Source: Cladophialophora immunda (lineage: Eukaryota > Ascomycota > Eurotiomycetes > Chaetothyriales > Herpotrichiellaceae). From it: a DNA stretch of 64,000 bases. Positions 1 through 9,928 of the stretch are shown here, piece after piece (within the stretch, counting starts at the first letter, position 1; each line of letters starts with the position of its first letter). A program made the position numbers and the translations under genes. The notes below the pieces were generated by a model. It saw only the letters and a list, made by a program, of their open reading frames with translations, ran no database searches and was not told where the DNA came from. Location: NCBI RefSeq assembly GCF_000835495.1, contig NW_015622545.1, positions 620,001 through 684,000 on the forward strand, read 5' to 3'.

Positions 1-162
1 AGCAAGGACACTCGCTCGATGGGTTCATCCTCTTTGTCAAGGAGACGACGACGACAACGACGACGACGACCGCTACCGCCACCACTATCGAGTTAGGTCT
101 AGGTAGCCTGGTTCCGCTATCAACGCCACGTCGCTACCGGGAGGCACTGCTCACGGGTTCCA

Positions 163-184
163 ACACACACACACACACACACAC
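163..184. repeat. (AC)11 microsatellite
   Basis: Eleven uninterrupted AC dinucleotides. Confidence 0.95.
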
Positions 185-574
185 TAACACCGTTGACGGC
201 CGAGTCCAGCCTGACGGCAAGGTCGGACGGGGACATCTGCAACATCGAGGGACCCCAGATGGACAGAGAGGAGGACTCCTTTCTCTGCAACTGCCTGAAT
301 ACAAAGGGACATACGGAAACGGAGTAGTCGAGGAGTCGAGCAGTCGAGCAGTCACCCCAAATCTGATCGTGTCTCCTTCGCTGGGGTTCAAAAGCAAAGT
401 TGCCGGCATTATTGTGTAGAGTACCTATCAAAAAAAAAAATTCAAAAAAAAAACCACTGGCCCAGTATTCATTTCCCTCGAGATAGCAAGCGTCCTCTGA
501 AAACATAGCACCTCGAGCATCTTCGCCTCGTCCCAAGAAACCTTTTGACCCCAAAATTTCGCCTGGATTCGTTC

Positions 575-613
575 CGCTTGTCGCTTGCCGCTTGCCGCTT
601 GCCGCTTGCCGCG
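575..613. repeat. Tandem CGCTTGC heptamer
   Basis: Five or so head-to-tail copies of a 7-base unit CGCTTGC, one with a single change. It lies immediately 3' of the esterase stop codon, so it would fall in the 3' UTR of that transcript. Confidence 0.9.
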
Positions 614-616
614 CCC

Positions 617-2212
617 TCAATTGGTGTGCTTGCTTGTTCGGAGCCTGATCCAATCGATCATCTCGTCGAGCAAGGCCGTCCCCACGAGACCCTGCATCAA
701 CAAGCCGGTGTGGCCATGGGGAAAGATGCTCAGAGTGGCTTGACAACTCGCCGCCTCCAGGCGGGCCACGAAGTCTTCGCTTTCTCGACGTAAGATGTCG
801 CCGGCCATGGCCACGACCTTGGTCGGGAAGGCCCGGGTGGACTCGATGGTCCGCTGGTCGGCGTAGATGGGACTGGCCCTCCAATTCTCCCTGGACCTGT
901 CCCCGGGGCTCCGGAAGCACCGATCCTGAAAAAACCGCATGGTGGCGGGAGTCAGCCAGGGAGCGTCCCAGTTTGGCCGCCATCGTTCCTCGCACTCGGA
1001 CGTGTTGTCCAAGCTGGGAGCGACGAGGAGCAGGCCCGCTGGAGGGCGTTGTGCCGCCGACCATGCCAATGCGGTGGCAGCGGCCAGATTCCCGCCCCTG
1101 GTGATATCCAAATCAGCAAAGTCGATGTCAAACCCGAGGTCAGCACGCCTTACGATGATACGCCAGCAATGACCACCTCTTTCCTTCCCACTCGATTCTT
1201 GACCCAGTCTGCCATCACCATGGCGTCGTCATGTGGAATGGGGAACTCCTGCCGGCGGTAGGCACCAGTGAAAACTCGGCATCCACAACCTGCAGGAATG
1301 TCATGACACGGACGCGTGCGGGAGGAGGAAAGACTTACGAGCCGCAATCTGACTGAGTACATTGTTGTCTCCCGATATGTCTCCAAGCATCCAACCTCCC
1401 CCCGCGAACCACATAATGACCGGCAAGTCCCGCCGTTCGTGCCTGGGTATGAACTGTCTCACGCATAGACCAGACGGGAGATAGTGGTCGGTGGTGTCTA
1501 CGCCAGAGTGGAAATCCAAGTCTGTGCTAGTGTCGAATGGCGACATGGGCGTGAGACGGTTCTCCCACACACGAGGCGGATACCACTGCACGACTTCTTC
1601 GTGGAAAACTCTGAATGGGCCACACAGTTGTTGTGCAATATATGGCGCCAAAGGAGACAAGGGCACCCCTAGATATCTGGCCATGTTCCCCTCCACCCTA
1701 GGAGCAGACGGGTCCAGCCTGTCCTGCACCTCTCCAGCCGCGCTTGAGAGCATGATGACCCAGCGTGTGATGTGGTATTCGAGGTCCTGGATGGTGAACG
1801 GGATACCGAAGTACTCAGAAAACCATCGAGACATTGCCGCCACTGGCAGCGGCCGAGGCTGCAGACAGTTCCTGGTTATGGGTTGCGAGGTTGCCCCGAC
1901 GTAGATAATGGCCGCGTTCATCAGCCAATTGAAACGTATGGTCCATGATTTGCTGTGGCTGTCCTCGTACTCAGGATCATCAAGGAGCCCGCGGAGGTGA
2001 GAGGCTTGCTGGAAAACTTCAATCCAGCGCAGGTTTCGGCCGACAATGTGCGCATTCAGGGCCTCTTGGATCCATGCGATGTTGAAAGGAGTGATGAATG
2101 CGAATGTCAGGCGGTGCGGCAAGCTATAGGACCTGCCGCGTGCGAAGATCCAGGTCAATAGTACGACGAGGACGCAACGGCTTAAGTATTCGGATCCTGC
2201 GCCGTTAACCAT
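617..2212 (-). CDS. Alpha/beta hydrolase, hormone-sensitive-lipase-like esterase
   Basis: Predicted esterase of the alpha/beta hydrolase fold-3 (HSL) family, 496 aa. I read three exons on the minus strand: 2212-1339, 1289-1154 and 1097-617. The introns are 1290-1338 (GTAAGT..CAG) and 1098-1153 (GTAAGG..CAG), and splicing keeps one frame. The second junction rebuilds the nucleophile elbow GVSSGGN. The acid is probably the Asp of AGDILRRE and the His that of PHGHTGLL. A hydrophobic stretch near residues 12-22 suggests a membrane anchor. The oxyanion-hole motif reads FAGGGW, where the family usually has HGGGW, so the first His is missing. Fungal relatives hydrolyse sterol acetates or short acyl esters, but the substrate cannot be read from sequence. 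The ATG at 2212 opens the first long frame; an upstream exon is not excluded. Confidence 0.85.
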
Positions 2213-5200
2213 GGTATCCTAGGGAGATTAGTGGGACGATCAAATCAGAAATTGTCCTGAGCGAGAGAGGCACCAGAGGGATCCTATCACGCACCTTTGA
2301 CGGTCCAGACGAGTTGGTTTCGCACACAGCCTAGAACGAGACAGGCGAGAAGAATAGCGGACTGGTGATTTGATATTGCAATAGAGACTGGTGATGGGGA
2401 AGAATGCAAGTGGGTATATTGGGGGGAAGACAGACTGGGAAGCACGCAGGCGATGACTGAAGGAAGGGATTGATAGGCTCAGGATGGGAAGCAGGCAAGG
2501 CTCAAGTATGCCAGAGCCCGGTGAGTGAAGTAGAAGCTCCGGCCTTTGCTCCTCTGATCGCTTCTTCCATCTGGCCTCTGACGATGCTGCTCCAACTGCA
2601 TCGTCTGCTTTCGATCTCGTATCCCCTTACACACATACACTGCCTCTCCCTGCCCGTATTCTTTCGGCTAGGACTGGGAATGCTGCACTTGCCGCATAGC
2701 CTTGACATCACCACTCGTCGAGCGTGGTCACCGTCCTCACCGTGCTGGCAGTAGTAAACACAGGCGCAGCTGCAAGCCCCGTTTCTCAACAGGGATCTTG
2801 ACCCTTTCTCTATTTTCCCCCTCCCCCCAAGAACGTGAACCTGCTTTCCTTTTTGCGCCCCTCCAAGTGTCATCCCGCGCAGCTTAGCGTATGCCACACG
2901 TTCGGAAACTGTGAAAGCAATCAAGCACGCTGCACGCTCCCTGCTTTGGCTGGTGTAATGATGATGAATGTGGGGTTTTGGAATCCGAGATGTAAAACAG
3001 TCACAGTGTCAGTCACAGGGATTTCGGCCCTGTTGGGACTTGGACGTGGGAGGCCCATGCGCCTCACTTGCTGGGAAGGTCCAGGGCCAGGATGATCTGG
3101 GGGTCCAGGTGGTTCATTCAGCTCGCCTGGGGCTTTGTCATGGAATGGCCTTGGTTCGGGGTTGGCTCATCAACGTCGTGGATGGGATGCTGTAGGGAGT
3201 AGCGTCAAGGGGATTTGAGGGTTACACAGGGATCAGTTTACCGAGCCGCGTGTCTGGGTTACGATGGGCGAGGCCATCAATTGATCGGGCCTGACAGCCT
3301 CATTCCCCCAGCCACGGTGCTCTTAGTTTGTCAGTGATCATCCGTGCAGAGGATCAACTGCATGGAAGCACATCGTACCATTCAGCCATAGCCTGTCGAG
3401 CTGAGGGCCATCCTCGGTTGTCCCAGCCCTCCCACGGAGCAGCGTGCAGAGAACGTTGGTAGAATGCTTGAAGCAGTTGACAGGATGCCAGGACAACTTT
3501 CAGACTTCCGAACATGATGGTGCAAAACCAATGAGGGCACAGCCCCAACGTCAATTAGGGATGCATAGGCAACGACCGGCGCGCCGCGGAGGCGTTTAGC
3601 GCAGCTTGGCCATTGAGGGCCAGATGCCCGCCCGCTGACCGCTACTTTTATGGTGACAACTTTTGGAATTCTCGTGGAAGTGATTTGCAGGGGCTCAAGG
3701 GCTCTTGTAGTGGAAGGAAAGTCGTGGCGTTTGAATAGGTGGTGGTGGCCTGAACCTAAAGTCGAGCCCATGGTCAAGATGGTGGCGAGAGGAAGAGGAG
3801 GAGGAGGAGGAGGAGGAGGAGGAGAGGAAAGGTCCCGTGCATGGCATAGTCCTAGGCCTGGCGAGGCAGGTGCCTATTACTCGTTGCTCCAGGCGTATTG
3901 AGGCCCTTGGGTACCCAGGTAGGGAGGCTGCTTACCGGCCTGGAGCCTCTTCCGCCCTGGAAGTCCTGGGGCCATCACTGCCTAGCAATTAGCCTCACTC
4001 GCCCTTAGCATTGCCTAACTGCCTCTTACCGACTCGCCACGCGACGCCATGTAACCCTCCACCATTATCACAACTTCGGATCGACTAACAAAATGAATAC
4101 CCGGCATTTTGGCGCACCGCTGAGAGAGCAGATTCAAATTTTACTTGTTTAGGCAATTGTCTCTTCGGATCCCTCCACGCTATCAGGCTGTAGTCTCTCC
4201 CACGGACAACTCCCAAGCACAACTCCCGAGCACAAAGGACCCGGGTGAGAAGAGCGAGACAAGACACTACCCGCTATGGCGCACACACACACACAGGCCA
4301 GCTTCACCCTTTCGCCTTGATGCCTTTGTCAAAGACTGCCTCTCGCGTTAACTATCTCCAACCCTGATTTGATTCTGATGCCACGTGATCTCTATGCCAA
4401 AGATGCCGTGGACGCCTACCACCGTTGTGGTAATAACGCTGGGGCATTTGTAGGAACAACAAGCAATAATGCGCCTCCCATACGCTTATCTTCGCCTGAT
4501 TCGCTTATCTCACAATGCTCTCTGACCTGCCTGCTGATTGTCTGCCCGCTGCTGAGGGCTCGGGTTTCCCCCTGGTGCCTCGATAAACGTTCCCGCATCC
4601 AGGCGACAGTGACGATGAGTTTTTGAACAACTCAGACCTTGCCATTCCTTGGAATAAGCCGAGTCATATCTGTACATACGATATCACTCATATTTGCTCG
4701 TTATGCCGGGGCTAAATGGTCCACTGGGGGGGGGGGGTGCGTAACAGAATCTTGTGCGGGTGAACAAGCAATCTCAATCTAGGATAGCGACACGGCACAC
4801 ACTAGCAATAACGACCCATGGTCCATTGATTGTGTAGAATGCTTCGGGTTTCGTGTGCCCATCACTTACCATACCAGCCCAACCACAGGTGAAGTTGGCC
4901 GTCACCCCAACGAGAACGGGAAAGGGGGAATCTCGCACGCTCGACTGCTAGCGATCCCGCAAAAGACTTGGAAAGCAACCTGATCCCCTTGGCGTAGGGG
5001 ATTCGAGAAGACAAGCGTCTTCATTCCTGTTGTTTCCTTCGTCTTACAGGCATTGCATCCAGTGTGTCCGCCGTATGTTTATCTCCCGCCCCTGATCAAG
5101 GGAACGTAGACTCATAATCGATTGAGTCTTCCTGGAGTTCCGTATCAAGGGTATGATCTTGCGTGACGATCACTCACTGTTCTGTGAACCGGACCAGTAG

Positions 5201-5804
5201 CCTGCTGTCCTTTGGTTCTTTTAGGCTGGTCAATGATCGATCGTGCTTCCCACATTCCTTGACCGAGACACCCACCGCTTCATCCGAAGTTGTGTATATC
5301 CAGCAATGAATTCGCAACATGGTCCCCACTCGTTTGCCTTGATTGGCAAGAGGTACAGTCACCTGTTCGGAAATTTATGACTGAGGGACGGCTAGACTCG
5401 ACTACGTATTTCGATGAAATGCGCTCCTGTATCGCGTCGCGGAAGTCGGTGTGTACTGTCTCTGTCCGGACGAAGTGAGTGCAGCCGCCTAATTGTAGAA
5501 TGTAACTCGAATCTCCACATGTATTTCTCGCTCTTCTTCTCTTTATTCCCATTTGTCAAAAGTCGCGGCCGAGTAGGTTTCATCGATGACCGTTACGGAC
5601 GGTCTAGCGGGAGGGTATTTGGGTAATTTGCTCGATCGCACACACCTGGAGACTTTGAGAGGTCATGGATTGTGTCAGCACCATTGCAAGGCATGGCAAG
5701 GCATTGCTGCTGCTTCACCTCTTACAGCTTCCTGCTACGCGTTTCTGTACGCGTCTAATGTAAACATCACTCTTGAATTGGCCGATCTCTTCTCTCACGG
5801 AGGG
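2213..5804. other. Gene-free stretch
   Basis: No supported gene. All open frames are short, lack recognisable motifs and overlap each other. The stretch includes a GGA-triplet run near 3790-3822 and a run of G near 4726-4737. I see no RNA gene or mobile-element remnant. Confidence 0.5.
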
Positions 5805-6212
5805 TCAGAGTATGGGCATAGGCATCTGCGGCAAAGGGGCTTGGAGACAAGCAGTATATAGGCACGGACCATGATGGGGCTGGCTCGTCGTCGTCGAGGG
5901 TCTTGAGGGTAGTTGAGCAACTTGGAGGGCGGATGTAGTATTCAATTCAAACAGCCCGGAGATTTCAGATATCGAGGCGTCTATCAGCGGAGTGCTGCAG
6001 CCTTTTCCTGCATTGTTGACTAGTATGTCGAGCGAATTGTCTGTCAGTTGGGAAGTGGCCTGAACTGCCGCTTTGACTGAGTCTTCTGAGAGGACGTCAA
6101 GCTGCAGAGGATCGATACCCATGGCTTTGAGAGAGGCCATTTTTGCGGGGTTTCGCGCGGGTGCAATGACACGGTCGCCATTGTTGTGAAAGGCAATGGC
6201 GAGACAGCTCAT
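5805..6212 (-). pseudogene. Short-chain dehydrogenase relic, truncated at both ends
   Basis: The frame encodes the middle of an SDR Rossmann domain. The segment around ARNPAKM matches the second strand after the dinucleotide loop. LDVLSEDSV matches the acidic adenine-contacting region. LVNNAG is the NNAG motif of strand 4. The segment ending FELNTTSALQVAQ is the helix that follows. Missing are the N-terminal TGxxxGxG nucleotide loop and the C-terminal YxxxK active site. Downstream the frame turns into low-complexity residues (PSRPSTTTSQPHH), and a different frame reads more like an SDR tail, which suggests a frameshift. Without the loop and the Tyr-Lys pair the product could not be an active oxidoreductase. 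It resembles the 1-acyl-DHAP-reductase/retinol dehydrogenase-type SDRs. It lies head-to-head with the phosphotransferase gene, about 360 bases away. Confidence 0.6.
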
Positions 6213-6574
6213 GGTGCTTGTCGAGTGGTTAAGAGTCGGAGAAAAGGTTGCCGCTGGTGACCGTGGGTCTGGAGGATCTTGCTAGCAATGGTCAAATTGT
6301 TGCTGAGGTACACTTCATACTCACGAGGTTGTTGCTGCTGCTGCTGTCGCTGGGGGGCTCCAGGAAAGGTGAGCGACTTGGTGCCGGCTGCAACGGCGGT
6401 ACCCGACAGTGTGGGCGGCAAGGACGGGAACCCCCACAAACGGATTGGCGAGAATTGGGACCTGCATCGATTTCTTGTCACATGGACTCGAGGAAGGCCC
6501 CTGTACGAGCATCTCCGGGTCAAACATGGAGTCGATGGGCTTGTGGGCGGTATTGCTGTGTTTCGAGCACACCC

Positions 6575-7588
6575 ATGATGGCCATGATGGAAGCGAGAAG
6601 TCTACCCTCTCGGATTGTCCTGCTGGTGCTGCTCCCTGCGACCCTGCTTCTCCAATTTTGCCGGCGGTCCTCGCACCTCTTCCGACACACCAGTCGCCTA
6701 CGCACCCTCAAGCCTGAGGTTCCACGAGACCAGCCCTTTCCGATATCGATCCCTTACTATGCCTCCGCGACAGAGTTGCCGGCGAAGCTGCCCACGACAC
6801 GAGACATCGAACGAGCCCGGGTTGTCTTGTCAGAGCGCCTCACCGCAAAGGTCGTTACCGTGGGTCCTCATTTTGTGGTCAAATATGGAGAGGGCGTTGA
6901 TCCGGAAGAAGGGCGAATGATGCTATTTGTGCAACAGCATGCCAAAGTGCCAGTCCCCCGTGTTTACGCCATCTATCATGACTGTGGCAAGAACTTCATC
7001 GTCATGGAACGAGTGGATGGTCAGACTCTACACGCATCATGGCCCACTCTCACACCCCCGGAAAAGAAGCTGGTCGCAAATCACCTCAAGGAATGTTTGT
7101 TTCGAATGCGTGCCATCCAATCACCAAATGGATATTGCAGTCTGGACGACAGACCGCTGCGCGACGCCCTGTTTTGGAGTGGTCATGCAGATGAACCGCT
7201 GAGCCGCCGCGGGCCCTTTGCCACGGAATCGGAACTCAACAGCGCAATCGTTAAGAAATGCCGGACTATGAAGGCCATTGAGGGAAAGGCCGGTTTCTAT
7301 CAGGACAGCCTTCCACTGGTATTTCGTGACCACCCTCCGACTCTCACACACGGCGACCTGCAACCCAAGAATGTCATGATCAAAGCCAAGCCAAAGACTG
7401 GAATCGAGATTGTCCTTCTGGACTGGGAGTGTGCAGGTTGGTACCCGAGCTATTGGGAATATGCTCAGGCAATCATGGCGTGTGGGTGGTTTGAGGACGA
7501 CTGGCACCATTGGGTAGGCAAATTCTTGGACCCATATCCGAACGAGTACGCCTGGCTGCTCATGCTGGAAAATGAAATTGGATGGTGA
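6575..7588 (+). CDS. Aminoglycoside-phosphotransferase-fold kinase with N-terminal membrane anchor
   Basis: Member of the fungal APH/choline-kinase-like superfamily, about 337 aa from the ATG at 6575. Visible motifs are VVKYG with the probable ATP-binding Lys near residue 103, the Brenner loop THGDLQPKN with catalytic Asp near 261 and Asn near 266, and LLDWE with the metal-binding Asp near 283. The C-terminal segment AGWYPSYWEYA is typical of the large fungal group. Residues 14-29 (IVLLVLLPATLLLQF) form a hydrophobic segment followed by Arg-rich sequence, a likely signal anchor, unusual for cytosolic APH kinases. The open frame extends upstream to 6248, but that part has Cys-rich, compositionally odd sequence and the ATG cluster at 6575-6587 is preferred. 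The substrate is unknown: these fungal proteins are not established drug kinases. Confidence 0.8.
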   Translation: MMAMMEARSLPSRIVLLVLLPATLLLQFCRRSSHLFRHTSRLRTLKPEVPRDQPFPISIPYYASATELPAKLPTTRDIERARVVLSERLTAKVVTVGPHFVVKYGEGVDPEEGRMMLFVQQHAKVPVPRVYAIYHDCGKNFIVMERVDGQTLHASWPTLTPPEKKLVANHLKECLFRMRAIQSPNGYCSLDDRPLRDALFWSGHADEPLSRRGPFATESELNSAIVKKCRTMKAIEGKAGFYQDSLPLVFRDHPPTLTHGDLQPKNVMIKAKPKTGIEIVLLDWECAGWYPSYWEYAQAIMACGWFEDDWHHWVGKFLDPYPNEYAWLLMLENEIGW

Positions 7589-7641
7589 CAGTTCTCATCG
7601 TCGTTTCACGCCGGGTCCTCGACCACTCCAGTCCGCCACCA

Positions 7642-8016
7642 TCACTTTGTCTGGCCGATCTCCTGGAGAACTCCTGCGGCCCGCAAGTCACCGAGCGCCT
7701 GGTACACCCAATGGCGGCAATCTCGCTCCATTCGCACTCCAGACACTGTTCGGATGCAAGGAATGGGCACATTCTGACAAATCATGTCGACGCGTGGCAG
7801 GTCCTCCCGTGCTACTTTCCCCCTCGGCCACATCTTGTACAAGCTCCTGGACTTCTCGGGCCGCTCGCATCCACATGCTTCGTACCGGAATCCAGCGGTG
7901 TGGGAGCCGACGGCGTGGTACATCAAGCCGCCTTTTTGGTCCCGGTGTATATAGATGGCGGCATGGAAGGCGGGAAGACGCTTGTACTGGACCTCATATA
8001 CCGTCATCATGGCCAT
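7642..8016 (-). CDS. Small fungal-specific protein of unknown function
   Basis: A 124-aa protein converging on the kinase gene, 53 bases beyond its stop. The order of motifs matches a widespread small fungal family (I think annotated DUF6914 or close to it): a first strand VYEVQYKR, an AIYIHRDQ segment, YHAVGSHTAGFRYE, and a C-terminal DCRHWVYQALGDL helix resembling the NCQDW motif of that family. No signal peptide, membrane segment or catalytic site is evident. The ATG at 8016 begins directly at the conserved first strand. The family name is from memory and uncertain; the coding assignment is firmer because the antisense frames show none of this pattern. Confidence 0.6.
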   Translation of the reverse strand: MAMMTVYEVQYKRLPAFHAAIYIHRDQKGGLMYHAVGSHTAGFRYEACGCERPEKSRSLYKMWPRGKVAREDLPRVDMICQNVPIPCIRTVSGVRMERDCRHWVYQALGDLRAAGVLQEIGQTK

Positions 8017-8761
8017 TTTGTGTGATAGGGCGCCTTTTGTGGCCGTTAGGTTTCCTAGAGGAAGAGTCGACTTGAGAAGGGATTAATTATGAGAACTATC
8101 ATCGATCGTACGTGATTGCGAGAAACAACGACAAGCGGCAACGAACAACGGACCAGCCAACAACAAGATTCGATGAAACCCGGCAAAGAAGGGGAAATCC
8201 AGATGGAACGGTGGTTTTCAAGAAGGAAGGGAGGAAGAAGACAAAGATAAAGAGGCTGCTGCGAGAGCTCACAAGCGATGTCAGTCGCATGACGATGATA
8301 AATGATCAGGCTGAGATGGACAACACCGCCAAGGATTCTTGCAAGGTGGATGTCTACCATTGGTGGACGGCGGCCTCACCATTAATTCTACGTCGCTCTG
8401 CAGCTTTTAGCTGGCTGGAGTCGCAACTGTCAAGCGGCCAGCGAGGCTTCATTTTCAATACAGCCAAAGTTGGTCTTCAATGGCTTTGAATGAATCAGCC
8501 CAAGCGATACATCACGGTTTGTTGAGCCAATCTCGTGTCTCGTCGGCTTCCCTCAGAAAGCCACTGTCATCGCACGGGAGGCCGAGAGTTCAGAGAGCCA
8601 CCTCCCTCCATCCATCCATCAATCAGTCCATCCAAGAATCCCCCTCCAATGCTTTGCATCTCTCACAACACGTCGACCTCTTCAGGACTCGACCGGCTTT
8701 GGCTCATGTTTCGCGGCATGAAATCTGGAGCTCACGCCTGACGTTCCTCAACTCCGAATGC
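8017..8761. other. Intergenic stretch
   Basis: No supported gene. Short frames on both strands are Ser/Arg-rich and carry no motif. A short CCAT repeat lies near 8607-8632. Confidence 0.5.
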
Positions 8762-9546
8762 TCAGGCAGTCTGACAGGGCCCGGAAGAGACCTCCTTGGC
8801 TGCAATGTCACACTGCACCGCAACACTTCCACAATTTCCGTCGACAATGCCCGATATTGCTGATGCCTCGGCCTCGGCGATCGCTTCCAGCCGGAGGAAC
8901 TCCAGTTCCGTCCAATTGAAGATATTGTCGTTCTCAAAGACCTGCCGTCCGAAAAAATTGCTGGAGAGTTTTTGCAGGTAGCGATAATCAGGCTGGTGTC
9001 TCTCTTTCGAGCCGTGCACATACCTCATATACTTTGCGAACTCGGCAGGGAGGCCTGCGCAGAGTTCCTCAGCACTGGTCGTTTCCATCAGAAGCAAGAT
9101 ACGCAGGGTCAGGTGGTCGCCCTCCCTTACGCCTTGGGTTCGGATATGTTGCCAGGAGAGTTTCCCCTTTGCAAAATCCACCAACATGTAGCCCAAGGCC
9201 TCTAGTTCATCGCATGCAGATTCTGCTGTCAACCATGTCAGATGGCCTGTGTCCACATGCACGTCCATGACCGAGACGCTTACAACCTCCTTAATGGACG
9301 TTGATACTCGCATATCTCAGGGTGCAAACCACATACGCGCGAGGAACTTTCAGGCTCTGAGGAGCAGGATCCGCACAGCCATCGGATCACGGGCGGTGGA
9401 GAAGCGTCAGACCGAAACCAGTGAGAGGAAGTTTCGGGGAGTGATGCCTGAATGCAGATAATGATGTGAATGGAGCGTTTCGAGTCGCGCAAGGAGGTGG
9501 TCTGCCAGCATCAACGTCGTCTTGAGAGATAATTGGCCGCCGCCAA
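8762..9546 (-). pseudogene. Casein-kinase-I-like pseudogene, C-terminal half
   Basis: Reading the minus strand from 9546, the frame gives GGGQLSLKTTLMLADHLL and continues to SHHYLHSGITPRNFL. This is the CK1 core following the GPSLEDL motif. The catalytic HRD is HSG (codons at 9454-9446), so the catalytic Asp is gone. The frame is then shifted and interrupted by stops around 9310-9420. Beyond that, the 8762-9313 frame matches the CK1 C-lobe: DELEALGYMLVDFAKGKL, then FAKYMRYVHG, then PDYRYLQKL and FNWTELEF. The 5' end of this half coincides exactly with the outer edge of the left terminal inverted repeat. The missing upstream half is found at 18846-19258 on the same strand. It is therefore one kinase gene, already decayed or decaying, split by an insertion. 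Confidence 0.8.
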
Positions 9547-9548
9547 TA

Positions 9549-9591
9549 CAGAACTTCCCGAAACGTACCTACCCCGGCGGACACATTGCAA
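9549..9591 (+). repeat. Left terminal inverted repeat
   Basis: 43 bases identical to the reverse complement of 18801-18843, preceded by TA at 9547-9548. Identity stops abruptly on both sides (9546 and 9592 differ from their partners). No other full copy is seen in the window. Confidence 0.9.
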
Positions 9592-9928
9592 CTTTCTGGA
9601 CAAAAGCCAAGGAAAGAATGGGTCACGCTTTACCTACGAGAGCATGGTCACATTTTTGTTCAGTTGGCGAATCATAGCTCGAACTTGTTCCTCACCGTAT
9701 TTGCGATACCGTAAAATCTGAGTGCTCTTTCTCGTGACATGACAATATGCTTACGGAACAACAATTGACTTTGAAGTGAAGGGTTGGTCACAGCTGCAAG
9801 ACGAATCACACTAGCCATGTTTTATAGCAGTGCAGTCGTGCGTTTCAAATCTGCTCAAGCCTTATACAGCATATGATAAAATCCGCGACGACGCTCATAC
9901 TCAACAATCACCTCTACCCTCTACCACA
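9592..9928. other. Left arm of the insertion
   Basis: Non-coding stretch between the left repeat and the 3' end of the NLR gene. A CGAATCA word about 120 bases in from the repeat has a counterpart at a similar distance in the right arm, which is weak evidence for subterminal motifs. Confidence 0.4.

Larger units (their letters stand above)
1..616. other. Non-coding start of window
   Basis: I find no supported gene here. The long minus-strand frame crossing this stretch is an antisense shadow that runs into the esterase exons. The stretch holds a GAC-type triplet run near 46-71, an AC microsatellite and a heptamer tandem repeat just beyond the esterase stop codon. Confidence 0.6.

Noticed and set aside
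120..1064. 314-aa minus-strand open frame
   Set aside because: It overlaps exon 3 of the esterase in another frame, has low-complexity Arg/Gly/His-rich sequence and includes translated microsatellite (a run of Cys-Val).
5055..5075. GTGTCCGCCG word shared with the terminal inverted repeat
   Set aside because: Only ten bases match and the flanks differ; probably chance and not a solo repeat.
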